NCBI RefSeq assembly: GCF_020687245.1
Contig: NZ_JAJEQG010000004.1
Span: 1-64,000, forward strand
Direction of reading: 5' to 3'
DNA: 64,000 nt
Source: Faecalibacterium longum CLA-AA-H243
GTDB taxonomy: Bacteria > Bacillota > Clostridia > Oscillospirales > Ruminococcaceae
A model generated the notes under the pieces. The model did no database searches. It was not told the origin of the DNA and saw only the letters and a list, made by a program, of their open reading frames with translations. Positions 7,352-15,909 of the stretch are shown in pieces (positions within the stretch are counted from its first letter, which is position 1; every line of letters starts with the position of its first letter). A program made the translations under genes and the position numbers.

Positions 7352-7401
7352 GCAGCGTTCACTTCTCCCATCACCGGGAGCAAATGAACGCTGCTTTTTT
7401 T
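7352..7401 (+). terminator. terminator/attenuator upstream of the replication initiator
   Basis: GCAGCGTTCA (7352-7361) and TGAACGCTGC (7385-7394) enclose a second stem CTCCC/GGGAG and are followed by seven T. It sits only about 30 bases before the start at 7430, so it may act as an attenuator rather than a simple gene end. Confidence 0.65.
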
Positions 7402-7429
7402 GTTTACAACGAAAGGAGGCATCCGTGAA

Positions 7430-8344
7430 ATGGCAGTATTTCGGGTAGAAAAGAACAGCGGCTACACGGTCATGTCAAACCACCACCTGCGGAACCGGGC
7501 CTTGTCCCTGAAAGCCAAAGGTCTTTTATCCCAAATGCTCTCCCTGCCGGAAGATTGGGACTACACCCTGCAAGGGCTGGCCCGTATCAACCGGGAAAGC
7601 ATTGACGCGATACGGCAGGCCATCCGGGAACTGGAACAGGCGGGCTACATCCAGCGTTCCAGAGAACGGGACGAGAAAGGGCGGCTGCGCGGTGCAGACT
7701 ATGTGATTTTCGAGCTGCCGCAGCCTGTCCCTGCATCGGTTTCACCTACATTGGAAAATCCAACGTTGGAGAATCCCACGCAGGAAAACCCTACGTTGGA
7801 AAATCCAATGCAATTAAATAAAGATAAACTAATTACAGAAAAACAAAAGAAAGAGGGATTAAATACCGATTCCATTCCTATCCATTCCCCAAACCCCTTG
7901 CCTTTGGACGAGGACGAGGCAGAGGCACCGCCGCCGGAACGGACGGGAAGCCGAAAGGAAACGGCCTATCAAATCTACCGGGGCCTGATTTTGGAGAACA
8001 TCGAGTATGACACCCTCACCCAGAATCCCCGGATAGACCGGGAACAGCTGGACGAGATCGTGGACATCCTGCTGGAAACGGTCTGCACTTCCCGCAAGTC
8101 CATCCGGGTGGCCGGGGACGATTACCCGGCAGAACTGGTCAAGGCGAAATTCTTGAAGCTGGACAGCCATCACATTGAGTTCGTCATGGACTGCCTGCGG
8201 GACAACACCACCAAAGTCCGAAACATCAAGCAATACCTGCGGGCCATGCTGTTTAACGCCCCCAGCACCATCAACAGCTACTATGCGTCCCTTGTGGCGC
8301 ACGACATGGCACAGCCCGATTGGGGCCGCCCGCCCAACAACTGA
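7430..8344 (+). CDS. replication initiator-like protein (RepA-type HTH plus DUF6017)
   Basis: This is 304 residues from the ATG at 7430, 11 bases after AAAGGAGG; the upstream TTG/ATG frame has no site. The N-terminal about 100 residues (SNHHLRNRALSLKAKGLLSQ, SIDAIRQAIRELEQAGYIQR) form the winged-helix initiator-like domain found at the start of clostridial conjugative elements. Residues about 105-125 are a tandem PTLEN/PTQEN repeat linker. The C-terminal half (DREQLDEIVDILLETVCTSR onward) matches the DUF6017 type. It is expected to start rolling-circle or theta replication of the excised circle, or to regulate transfer. A direct role is inferred. Confidence 0.8.
   Translation: MAVFRVEKNSGYTVMSNHHLRNRALSLKAKGLLSQMLSLPEDWDYTLQGLARINRESIDAIRQAIRELEQAGYIQRSRERDEKGRLRGADYVIFELPQPVPASVSPTLENPTLENPTQENPTLENPMQLNKDKLITEKQKKEGLNTDSIPIHSPNPLPLDEDEAEAPPPERTGSRKETAYQIYRGLILENIEYDTLTQNPRIDREQLDEIVDILLETVCTSRKSIRVAGDDYPAELVKAKFLKLDSHHIEFVMDCLRDNTTKVRNIKQYLRAMLFNAPSTINSYYASLVAHDMAQPDWGRPPNN
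7745..7804 (+). repeat. four 15-bp tandem repeats inside the initiator gene
   Basis: Four units code P-T-(L/Q)-E-N in phase with the reading frame. They form a flexible, possibly length-variable linker between the DNA-binding and C-terminal domains. Confidence 0.75.
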
Positions 8345-8363
8345 CCGAAAGGAGCGTCCACCC

Positions 8364-8405
8364 ATGAGAACCCTTTACCTGCGGCGGCTGGTGGTTCCAC
8401 CCTAG
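8364..8405 (+). CDS. possible 13-residue leader peptide
   Basis: MRTLYLRRLVVPP follows GAAAGGAGCG with good spacing and lies between the initiator and pcfB. It is very short; it may be a translational relay or chance. Confidence is low. Confidence 0.25.
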   Translation: MRTLYLRRLVVPP

Positions 8406-8444
8406 CTGCTGTTTTTCCGACTACCTGCCAAGGAGGGATGCTGA

Positions 8445-8915
8445 ATGCAGGAAGAAGTCACCCAGAAAACTATTGCCCTGTCCATGAAAACGGGCAAGCT
8501 CACCGCCCAAGCGTTGCAAGCTGCCCTGAAAAAATATTTGCAGCACCGGGCCAAGGGGCCAAAGCTGCACCACGGCAAGCAAAGCCTGAAACAGCTGAAA
8601 GCCCATGGTGCGGCCCTGACCAACATTGAAGTCACGGAGGCGAACATCGGGGCGTTCAAGCCCTGCGCCAAGAAGTACGGCGTGGACTTTACCTTGCGCA
8701 AGGACAAGACCACCCAGCCGCCCCACTACATCGTGATCTTCAAGGCCAAGGATGCGGATAATCTGGAACAGGCGTTCCGGGAGTTCACGGCCAAAACGCT
8801 CACTAAGGAGCAGCGGCCCTCCATCCGCAAGGTGCTGACCGCAGCCAAGCAGAAAGCGGCCCAGCAGCCGAAACGCGCCAAAGAAAAAATCAAGCAAAGG
8901 GGGCTGGAACGATGA
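8445..8915 (+). CDS. pcfB: PcfB-family conjugation protein (DUF3801)
   Basis: This is 156 residues with an AAGGAGG site upstream. The sequence EEVTQKTIALSMKTGKLTAQ, then LKKYLQHR, then GKQSLKQLKAHGAALTNIEV matches PcfB/DUF3801 proteins. In pCF10 these are relaxosome or coupling accessory factors that help the coupling protein engage the relaxase-DNA complex. The C-terminus is basic (KQKAAQQPKRAKEKIKQRG), consistent with nucleic-acid contact. Its stop overlaps the VirD4 start by four bases, so the two are made together. Confidence 0.85.
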   Translation: MQEEVTQKTIALSMKTGKLTAQALQAALKKYLQHRAKGPKLHHGKQSLKQLKAHGAALTNIEVTEANIGAFKPCAKKYGVDFTLRKDKTTQPPHYIVIFKAKDADNLEQAFREFTAKTLTKEQRPSIRKVLTAAKQKAAQQPKRAKEKIKQRGLER

Positions 8916-10720
8916 AGCCTGAATGGAAAAAGCTGCTGGTGCTGAATCTACCGTATCTGCTGTTCGTGTACCTGTTCGCCAAATGCGGGCAGGCGTACCG
9001 TCTGGCGGCGGGCGTGGATGCTTCGGCAAAGCTGCTCCACCTGACGAACGGCATCTCTGTCGCCTTTGCAAGCCCGCTGCCCAGCCTGCATCTGTTTGAC
9101 CTGTGCGTGGGCGTTGCCGGGGCGGTGGCTGTCCGGCTCATCGTGTACAGCAAGGGCAAGAACGCCAAGAAGTACCGCAAGGGCGAGGAATACGGTTCTG
9201 CCCGGTGGGGCACCGCTAAAGACATTGCCCCGTACATCGACCTCAAGTTTGAAAACAACATCCTGCTGACCCAGACCGAACGCCTGACCATGACCGGGCG
9301 GCCCAAAGACCCTAAGACGGCCCGGAACAAGAATGTGCTGGTGATCGGCGGCTCCGGCAGCGGCAAGACCCGCTTCTATGTGAAGCCCAACCTCATGCAA
9401 TGTTTCCCCACTTCCGACTATCCCACCTCATTCGTGGTCACAGACCCAAAAGGCACACTGGTTCTGGAAACGGGCCAAATGTTCCAGCGGGCAGGCTACC
9501 GGGTGAAAATCCTGAACACGATAAACTTTTCCAAGTCCATGAAGTACAACCCCTTTGTCTACATCCACTCGGAAAAAGACGTGCTGAAGCTAGTGAATAC
9601 CCTTATCGCTAACACCAAAGGCGAGGGTGAAAAATCAGCAGAAGATTTTTGGGTGAAGTCGGAACGGCTGTTCTACACCGCACTCATTGGCTACATCTGG
9701 TACGAGGCCCCGGCAGAGGAAATGAACTTCACCACCCTGCTGGAAATGATAAACGCCAGTGAAGCCCGCGAGGATGACCCGGACTTTCAAAGCCCGGTGG
9801 ACCTCATGTTTGAACGGCTGGAACAGAAAGACCCGGACCACTTCGCCGTCCGGCAGTACAAAAAGTTTTTGCTGTCGGCCGGCAAGACCCGTTCCTCCAT
9901 CCTGATAAGCTGTGGTGCCCGTTTAGCCCCATTTGACATCCGGGAGGTGCGGGAGCTGATGGAGGACGATGAAATGGAACTGGACACCATCGGGGATGAA
10001 AAGACGGTATTGTTCCTGATTATGAGCGACACGGACACCACCTTCAACTTCATTCTTGCCATGCTTCAAAGCCAGCTTATCAACCTGCTGTGTGACCGTG
10101 CGGATGATAAATACGGTGGCCGACTGCCTGTCCATGTACGGCTGATTCTGGACGAGTTCGCCAACATTGGGAAGATTCCCAACTTCGACAAGCTGATCGC
10201 CACCATCCGCAGCCGGGAAATCTCGGCATCCATCATTTTGCAGAGCCAGTCGCAGCTAAAAGCCATCTACAAGGATGCGGCCGAAATCATTTCGGACAAC
10301 TGCGATTCTGTTCTCTTTTTGAGTGGGCGGGGTAAGAATGCCAAAGAGATCTCCGATGCGCTGGGGAAAGAGACCATCGACAGTTTCAACACCAGCGAGA
10401 ACCGGGGTTCTCAAACCTCCCACGGACTGAACTATCAAAAATTAGGAAAGGCGTTGATGTCAGAGGACGAAATCGCAATCATGGACGGCGGCAGGTGCAT
10501 TTTGCAGCTGCGGGGCGTGAGGCCGTTCTTCTCGGAGAAGTTCGACATTACAAAGCACCCGCACTACAAGTACCTTGCGGACGCGGACAAAAAGAATACC
10601 TTTGAGGTGGACAGGTTCTTATCCACCCTGCGCCGGAAACGGCAGCAGGTAGTCGCACAGGACGAAAGTTTTGACCTGTACGAAATCGACCTGTCGGATG
10701 AAGATGCAGCCGCCGAATGA
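8912..10720 (+). CDS. VirD4/TraG-type coupling ATPase
   Basis: This is 602 residues. Two N-terminal hydrophobic segments (about 8-25 and 45-75) anchor it in the membrane. Walker A is GGSGSGKTRFYVKPN near residues 147-160, and Walker B is LILDEFANIGKIPNF near 413-427. The segments SREISASIILQSQSQLKAIY and NCDSVLFLSGRG are typical of type IV coupling proteins. It links the relaxase-DNA complex to the transfer channel and powers DNA export. It is translationally coupled to pcfB and is full length for the clostridial ICE family. Confidence 0.93.
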   Translation: MKPEWKKLLVLNLPYLLFVYLFAKCGQAYRLAAGVDASAKLLHLTNGISVAFASPLPSLHLFDLCVGVAGAVAVRLIVYSKGKNAKKYRKGEEYGSARWGTAKDIAPYIDLKFENNILLTQTERLTMTGRPKDPKTARNKNVLVIGGSGSGKTRFYVKPNLMQCFPTSDYPTSFVVTDPKGTLVLETGQMFQRAGYRVKILNTINFSKSMKYNPFVYIHSEKDVLKLVNTLIANTKGEGEKSAEDFWVKSERLFYTALIGYIWYEAPAEEMNFTTLLEMINASEAREDDPDFQSPVDLMFERLEQKDPDHFAVRQYKKFLLSAGKTRSSILISCGARLAPFDIREVRELMEDDEMELDTIGDEKTVLFLIMSDTDTTFNFILAMLQSQLINLLCDRADDKYGGRLPVHVRLILDEFANIGKIPNFDKLIATIRSREISASIILQSQSQLKAIYKDAAEIISDNCDSVLFLSGRGKNAKEISDALGKETIDSFNTSENRGSQTSHGLNYQKLGKALMSEDEIAIMDGGRCILQLRGVRPFFSEKFDITKHPHYKYLADADKKNTFEVDRFLSTLRRKRQQVVAQDESFDLYEIDLSDEDAAAE

Positions 10721-10748
10721 GGCGGCCATAGAGAAAGGAGCGTGACCG

Positions 10749-10976
10749 ATGGGACACTCGGACGAATGGACATTTGCGGATTATTTCAGGTATGAGAAAG
10801 AAATCTACCGGGCGATCATTTCCGCTGCGGTGCTGTGCCAGTGGATCGCGGAACATGATACCCCGCCCACGGATGGGGAAGCCGAAGAACTGGCAAGGGA
10901 AATAGACCGCAGACTGTGTGAAGCATGGGGCGAGATTTTTTCGCTGGCTGTGCTGAAATGGCGGGACGGCCAGTAA
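10749..10976 (+). CDS. small ICE protein, unknown function
   Basis: This is 75 residues with GAAAGGAG nine bases before the ATG. It is acidic and helical (YFRYEKEIYRAIISAAVLCQ, EAEELAREIDRRLCEAW), with no membrane segment. It is regularly found between the coupling protein and the Maff2 gene in this ICE type; its function is not known to me. A hairpin with a T-run follows. Confidence 0.6.
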   Translation: MGHSDEWTFADYFRYEKEIYRAIISAAVLCQWIAEHDTPPTDGEAEELAREIDRRLCEAWGEIFSLAVLKWRDGQ

Positions 10977-11002
10977 CTCCGGGCCGTCTGCGGATTGTGA
11001 GG

Positions 11003-11030
11003 CTGCCGCTGTGTACGGCGGCTTTTTTTG
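11003..11030 (+). terminator. hairpin with T-run after the small ICE gene
   Basis: GCCGC (11005-11009) and GCGGC (11018-11022) are followed by seven T. It may reduce read-through into the pore genes. Confidence 0.55.
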
Positions 11031-11072
11031 CACCCAAACACCATCACAATCTGAATTTATGGAGGTAAATTT

Positions 11073-11288
11073 ATGGAATTTTTCAATAGTGCAGTTGATA
11101 CTTTGCAGACCATCGTTGTGGGCCTCGGCGGAGCGCTTTGCGTATGGGGCGGCGTCAATCTTTTGGAGGGATATGGGGCGGACAACCCGGCAAGCAAGAG
11201 CCAAGGAATCAAGCAGCTTGTCGCCGGAGGTGGCGTTGCCCTCATTGGCATGACCCTTGTCCCGCTGCTGTCCGGGCTGCTGGGCTAA
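11073..11288 (+). CDS. Maff2-family small membrane protein (pilin-like)
   Basis: This is 71 residues with GGAGG upstream. There are two hydrophobic helices (TIVVGLGGALCVWGGVNLLE and VAGGGVALIGMTLVPLLSGL) separated by a short polar loop with NPASKSQGIKQ. This is the Maff2 family, small proteins found before the VirB6-like gene in CTn elements. Their size and topology resemble VirB2/TrbC pilins, so a channel or pilus subunit is likely but unproven. Confidence 0.8.
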   Translation: MEFFNSAVDTLQTIVVGLGGALCVWGGVNLLEGYGADNPASKSQGIKQLVAGGGVALIGMTLVPLLSGLLG

Positions 11289-11324
11289 CCTCAACTTATC
11301 CGTACATCCACCTTTGAGACCCCA

Positions 11325-11356
11325 CCGCGCTCTCCCGCTCACATGGGAGGGCGCGG
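11325..11356 (+). promoter_or_regulatory. leader hairpin before the VirB6-like gene
   Basis: CCGCGCTCTCCC (11325-11336) pairs with GGGAGGGCGCGG (11345-11356), leaving one bulge. It ends two bases before the ribosome site of the next gene and has no T-run. It is more likely an mRNA stability or translation element than a terminator. Confidence 0.5.
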
Positions 11357-11374
11357 GAAAGGAGGTATCTTTGC

Positions 11375-12238
11375 TTGATTAGTGAGATCATCGAGAAATG
11401 GATAAAAGGCATTTTGATAGATGGCATCACGGGCAACCTCTCCGGCCTGTTCGACAACGTGAACGCCAAGGTGGGCGAAATCGCTTCGGACGTTGGTTCT
11501 ACCCCGCAGGCATGGAACAGCGGCATTTTCAATATGCTGCGCAGTCTTTCCGAAACGGTGGTGCTGCCCATTGCAGCGGCCATCCTTGCCCTTGTGATGT
11601 GCCATGAGCTTATCCAGATGATTACCGAAAAGAACAATATGCACGACTTCGATACTTCCATGTTCTTCCGCTGGATTTTCAAGTCTGCCTTTGCCATCCT
11701 CATAGTCAGCAACACATGGAATATCGTTATGGGTGTGTTCGATGCCACCCAGAGCGTTGTCAACCAAAGTTCCGGCGTTATCATTGGCGAAACATCCATC
11801 CACTTTGACCGCCTGATACCCGGACTGGAATTTCAACTGGAAAGCATGACCATCGGCAGTCTGCTCAGCCTGTGGTTCCAGACCCTTGTGGTGGGCCTGA
11901 CCATGAACATCCTGTCCATCTGCATCTTCCTTGTGACCTACGGCCGCATGATTGAGATTTACGTTGTGACCGCACTGGGGCCTATCCCGCTGGCGACCAT
12001 GGGCAGCAGCGAGTGGCGCAGCACCGGGCAGAACTATTTGAAATCGCTTTTGGCGTTAGGCTTCCAAGCGTTCCTGATTATGATTGTCGTGGGCATCTAT
12101 GCGGTGCTGATACGCAACATTTCAGGTGCAGCGGACATTGCCGGGGCCATCTGGGGCTGCATGGGCTACACCGTGCTACTCTGTTTCTGTCTGTTCAAGA
12201 CCGGCAGCATCAGCAAGTCGGTGTTTGGTGCCCACTAA
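11375..12238 (+). CDS. VirB6/TrsL-like conjugation membrane protein
   Basis: This is 287 residues starting at TTG (11375), nine bases after AAAGGAGG. At least five to six hydrophobic segments are visible, including LPIAAAILALVMCHELIQMI, FLVTYGRMIEIYVVTALGPI and FLIMIVVGIYAVLI. The MIEIYVVTALGPIPLATMGS segment is characteristic of the polytopic channel protein of Gram-positive type IV systems (VirB6 analogue, CD0411 type). It probably forms the inner channel with PrgI and VirB4, whose genes follow. Confidence 0.85.
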   Translation: MISEIIEKWIKGILIDGITGNLSGLFDNVNAKVGEIASDVGSTPQAWNSGIFNMLRSLSETVVLPIAAAILALVMCHELIQMITEKNNMHDFDTSMFFRWIFKSAFAILIVSNTWNIVMGVFDATQSVVNQSSGVIIGETSIHFDRLIPGLEFQLESMTIGSLLSLWFQTLVVGLTMNILSICIFLVTYGRMIEIYVVTALGPIPLATMGSSEWRSTGQNYLKSLLALGFQAFLIMIVVGIYAVLIRNISGAADIAGAIWGCMGYTVLLCFCLFKTGSISKSVFGAH

Positions 12239-12258
12239 GGCCGAGAAAGGAAAAACGT

Positions 12259-12708
12259 ATGGCGTATGTGACCGTTCCCAAAGATTTGACCCATGTAAAA
12301 TCCAAAGTCTTATTCGGGCTGACCAAGCGGCAGCTGGTCTGCTTCGGCGGCGCGCTCCTCACGGGCGGGCCGCTTTATTTTTTGACCCGGGACTATCTTT
12401 CCAACAGCGCGGCGGCCCTGCTGATGATTTTTGCCATGCTGCCGGGGCTGCTGTTCGCTCTGTTTGAGCGGCACGGCCAGCCCCTTGAAGTGGTGATTCA
12501 GCAAATGATTCAGTGCTGCTTTATTCGTCCCAAGGAAAGGCCCTATCAGACCAACAATGCTTACGCCGCCCTTGTGCGGCAATACCAAATGGAACAGGAG
12601 GTAAAGGCCATTGTCCAAAAAGCAAAAGAACGAAACGAGCGCAAAAGCGCCGGTCAAGCTCACCCGCGCCGAAAAGAAAGAGATTCAGGCCGTCATCCGA
12701 AAGTATAA
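12259..12708 (+). CDS. PrgI-family conjugation protein
   Basis: This is 149 residues from the ATG at 12259 (GAAAGGAAAAACGT upstream); the longer upstream frame overlaps the previous gene and is not used. MAYVTVPKDLTHVKSKVLFG, LTKRQLVCFGGALLTGGPLY and two membrane helices define the PrgI family, a small membrane component encoded immediately before VirB4. Its 3' end overlaps the VirB4 start by 98 bases in another frame, so the polar C-terminus (about residue 115 onward) may be a by-product of the overlap. Confidence 0.85.
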   Translation: MAYVTVPKDLTHVKSKVLFGLTKRQLVCFGGALLTGGPLYFLTRDYLSNSAAALLMIFAMLPGLLFALFERHGQPLEVVIQQMIQCCFIRPKERPYQTNNAYAALVRQYQMEQEVKAIVQKAKERNERKSAGQAHPRRKERDSGRHPKV

Positions 12709-15016
12709 GGGCGACGGCAAGCCCCATTCGGCGCAGGCCAGTATTCCCTATGAGGCCATGTATCAGGACGGCGTGTGCCGGGTGACGCCCCGCACCTTTT
12801 CCAAGTGCATTGAGTTTACGGACATCAGCTATCAGCTGGCCCAGCCGGAAACGAGGACCGCCATCTTTGAACACCTGTGCGACCTGTACAACTATGTGGA
12901 TGCCTCCATCCATGTGCAGCTTTCGTTTCTCAATCGCAAGGTTGACCCGGTGCAGTACGCAAAAAGTTTTGAGATCGCACCGCAGGGGGATGATTTTGAC
13001 GACATCCGCGCCGAGTACACCGCCATCCTGCAAAAGCAGCTTGCCAGCGGAAACAACGGCATTGTCAAAACCAAGTACCTGACCTTCACCATCGAGGCAG
13101 ACAATCTAAAAACCGCACGGGCGCGGCTGACCCGCATTGGTCTTGACCTGCTGGGCTATTTCAAGACCATGGGCTGCGTGGCGCACGTCATGGACGGACA
13201 GGCGCGTTTGGAGGTGCTGCACGGCATCTTCCACCCGGACGGGGAACCGTTCCGCTTTGACTGGGACTGGCTGGCGCCCTCCGGCCTGTCCACCAAGGAC
13301 TTTGTGGCCCCGTCCTCCCTCTGCTTCGGTACGGCCAAGACTTTTGGTCTGGGCGGCAAATATGGAGCTGTGAGCTTTTTACAAATCCTTGCGCCGGAAC
13401 TTTCGGATGAAATGCTGGCCGATTTTCTCAAAACGGAAAGCGGCATTCTCGTCAATCTCCATGTGCAGGCCATCGACCAGACCGAGGCCATCAAAACCAT
13501 CAAGCGGAAGATCACAGACCTTGACGCCATGAAGATTCAGGAGCAGAAAAAGGCTGTCCGTTCCGGGTACGACATGGACATCCTGCCCAGCGACCTCGCC
13601 ACTTACGGCGAGGACGCCAAAAAGCTGCTGAACAAATTGCAGACCCGGAACGAACGGCTTTTCATGCTGACCTTTCTTGTGCTGAATGTGGCCGACACCA
13701 AGCAAAAGCTGGGCAACGATGTGTTCCAAGCCGCAGGTGTGGCACAGAAGTATAACTGCTCGCTTGTCCGGCTGGACTACCAGCAGGAACAGGGCCTTGT
13801 GTCCAGCCTGCCGCTGGGCATCAACCAGATAAAGATTCAGCGCAGCCTTACCACCTCCAACGTGGCGGTGTTTGTGCCCTTTGTCACGCAGGAGCTTTTT
13901 CAGGGCGGCGACGCCATGTATTACGGGATCAACGCCAAGACCGGCAACATGATTATGCTCGACCGCAAACGGGCGAGGTGTCCCAACGGGCTAAAGCTGG
14001 GGACACCGGGAAGCGGCAAAAGTATGAGCTGTAAATCGGAGATTGTGAGCGTGTTCCTCTGCACCCCGGACGATGTATATATCTGTGACCCAGAGGCCGA
14101 GTATTACCCCCTTGTGAAGCGGCTGCATGGGCAGGTCATCAAACTTTCGCCCACCAGCAAGGACTATGTAAACCCGCTGGACATCAACCTCAACTACTCC
14201 GAGGATGATAGTCCGCTTGCCCTGAAATCGGATTTTGTGCTGTCGTTCTGTGAGCTGGTCATGGGCGGTAAAACAGGTCTGGAAGCGATTGAGCGCACCG
14301 TGATAGACCGGGCGGTACAGGTGATCTACCGGCCTTATCTGGCAGACCCCAAGCCGGAAAATATGCCCATCCTTGCAGACCTGCACAAAGCCCTGTTAGA
14401 CCAGCATATCCCGGAGGCCGACCGGGTGGCGCAGGCCCTTGACCTGTATGTGTCCGGCAGCCTAAATGTGTTCAACCACAGAACCAACATTGACATTCAA
14501 AACCGCATTGTGGCCTTTGACATCAAGGAGCTGGGCAAGCAGCTAAAGAAAATCGGTATGCTCATTGTCCAAGACCAGATTTGGGGGCGCGTCACCCAAA
14601 ACCGCAGCAAGGGCAAGGCGACATGGTATTTCTGTGATGAGTTCCACCTGCTTTTGCGTGAGGAACAGACGGCGGCCTTTTCCTGTGAGATTTGGAAGCG
14701 CTTCCGCAAATGGGGCGGCGTGCCCACAGGTGCCACCCAAAATGTGAAGGACCTTCTTTCTTCCCCGGAGATTGAGAACATTCTGGAAAACAGCGACTTC
14801 ATCACGCTGCTGAATCAGGCATCCGGCGACCGCAAAATCCTTTCGGAACGGCTGAACCTCTCCGCAGACCAGCAGAAGTACATCGACAATTCGGAACCGG
14901 GCGAAGGACTGCTGATTTTTGAAAACGTGGTGCTTCCGTTTTCCAACCCCATCCCGAAAAACACACAGCTCTATAAGATCATGACCACTCGGCTCAGCGA
15001 GGTGGTGGAGCTATGA
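12611..15016 (+). CDS. VirB4-like conjugation ATPase
   Basis: This is 801 residues from TTG at 12611, seven bases after GGAGGTAAAGG. Walker A is GTPGSGKSMSCKSE near residues 462-475. The segments VYICDPEAEYYPLVKRLHGQ and WYFCDEFHLLLREEQTA (Walker B region near 675-690) and the GATQNVKDLL segment are typical of VirB4/TraE ATPases. It energises assembly of the transfer channel. It overlaps PrgI upstream and the methyltransferase start by four bases downstream, so it sits in one long transfer operon. Confidence 0.93.
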   Translation: MSKKQKNETSAKAPVKLTRAEKKEIQAVIRKYKGDGKPHSAQASIPYEAMYQDGVCRVTPRTFSKCIEFTDISYQLAQPETRTAIFEHLCDLYNYVDASIHVQLSFLNRKVDPVQYAKSFEIAPQGDDFDDIRAEYTAILQKQLASGNNGIVKTKYLTFTIEADNLKTARARLTRIGLDLLGYFKTMGCVAHVMDGQARLEVLHGIFHPDGEPFRFDWDWLAPSGLSTKDFVAPSSLCFGTAKTFGLGGKYGAVSFLQILAPELSDEMLADFLKTESGILVNLHVQAIDQTEAIKTIKRKITDLDAMKIQEQKKAVRSGYDMDILPSDLATYGEDAKKLLNKLQTRNERLFMLTFLVLNVADTKQKLGNDVFQAAGVAQKYNCSLVRLDYQQEQGLVSSLPLGINQIKIQRSLTTSNVAVFVPFVTQELFQGGDAMYYGINAKTGNMIMLDRKRARCPNGLKLGTPGSGKSMSCKSEIVSVFLCTPDDVYICDPEAEYYPLVKRLHGQVIKLSPTSKDYVNPLDINLNYSEDDSPLALKSDFVLSFCELVMGGKTGLEAIERTVIDRAVQVIYRPYLADPKPENMPILADLHKALLDQHIPEADRVAQALDLYVSGSLNVFNHRTNIDIQNRIVAFDIKELGKQLKKIGMLIVQDQIWGRVTQNRSKGKATWYFCDEFHLLLREEQTAAFSCEIWKRFRKWGGVPTGATQNVKDLLSSPEIENILENSDFITLLNQASGDRKILSERLNLSADQQKYIDNSEPGEGLLIFENVVLPFSNPIPKNTQLYKIMTTRLSEVVEL

Positions 15017-15909
15017 GCTTAACACATTTCAGCTTGTTTTCCGGCATCGGCGGCATCGACCTTGCCGCGGAAGCAGCGGGGTTTACCTCTGTCTGTCAAT
15101 GCGAGTGGGCGGCATTTCCCGCCGCTGTGCTGGCAAGCCACTGGCCGGAAGTGCCCCGTTTTCAGGACATCACCACTGTAACAAAGGAGGCTTTCTTTGA
15201 AAAAACAGGACTTCGCACCGTCACCCTCATTTCAGGTGGCTTCCCGTGCCAGCCGTTCTCCACCGCAGGGCGGCAGCGCGGCTTCCACGATGAACGCTAC
15301 CTGTGGCCCGAAATGCTGCGGGTCATCCGGGAATTGCAGCCCCGTTGGGTGCTTGGAGAAAATGTTGCTGGCTTCCTCCGTATGGGGCTCGACAAAACGC
15401 TCATTGACTTGGAGCTGGCAGGTTACGATGTTCGGGTTTTCGTATTACCTGCTGCTGCCGTTGGCGCGTGGCACGAACGGAAACGGGTATTCATCATCGG
15501 CTCCGCTGCTTCCCACACCCCTTGCCAGCGACACCGGGGATGTGGGCAAGGGGCTGGACATCCAAATCTCTGCGAATGGCAGTTACCGCAAGATGAACAA
15601 GGATGGCAAGGCGTGGACGGCGCGGCTTTCCCATGTGGTCTACCGGATGACCCCCACCACGCTGGAAAAGCCCTACCTCAACCCGGACTGGGTAGAGTGG
15701 CTGATGGGTTTCCCGCGCAAATGGACGGACATTCCCTTTGGGCCGAAGAACCCGCCGACATCCCGCGTCTGACCGAGGATGTGCCGAACCGCAGCAAGCG
15801 GATGAAAACACTGGGCAATGCAGTTTCGCCGCCGCAGGTGTTCCCGATTCTCAAATACATTGCGGACATTGAAACGGGCCGCTGTCCGATGGGAGGTGAA
15901 GAACTTTGA
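15013..15909 (+). CDS. C5 cytosine DNA methyltransferase
   Basis: This is 298 residues. Motif I is FSGIGGIDLAAEAAGF, motif IV is GGFPCQPFSTAGRQRG with the catalytic Cys79, motif VI is GENVAGF (about 115-121), motif VIII is ERKRVFIIG, and motif X is KTLGNAVSPPQVFPIL. It methylates cytosine in host or ICE DNA, probably to protect incoming ICE DNA from restriction. Oddity: between motifs VIII and X the reading frame gives a low-complexity-like stretch, while another frame over 15495-15772 gives the canonical LLPTPLASD and LNPDWVEWLMGFPRKWTD. See findings. It is coupled at both ends by short overlaps. Confidence 0.85.
   Translation: MSLTHFSLFSGIGGIDLAAEAAGFTSVCQCEWAAFPAAVLASHWPEVPRFQDITTVTKEAFFEKTGLRTVTLISGGFPCQPFSTAGRQRGFHDERYLWPEMLRVIRELQPRWVLGENVAGFLRMGLDKTLIDLELAGYDVRVFVLPAAAVGAWHERKRVFIIGSAASHTPCQRHRGCGQGAGHPNLCEWQLPQDEQGWQGVDGAAFPCGLPDDPHHAGKALPQPGLGRVADGFPAQMDGHSLWAEEPADIPRLTEDVPNRSKRMKTLGNAVSPPQVFPILKYIADIETGRCPMGGEEL

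Noticed and set aside
12013-12258. Upstream extension of the PrgI frame
   Set aside because: It overlaps the VirB6-like gene in another frame, and the PrgI family begins at the ATG at 12259 after a good ribosome site.
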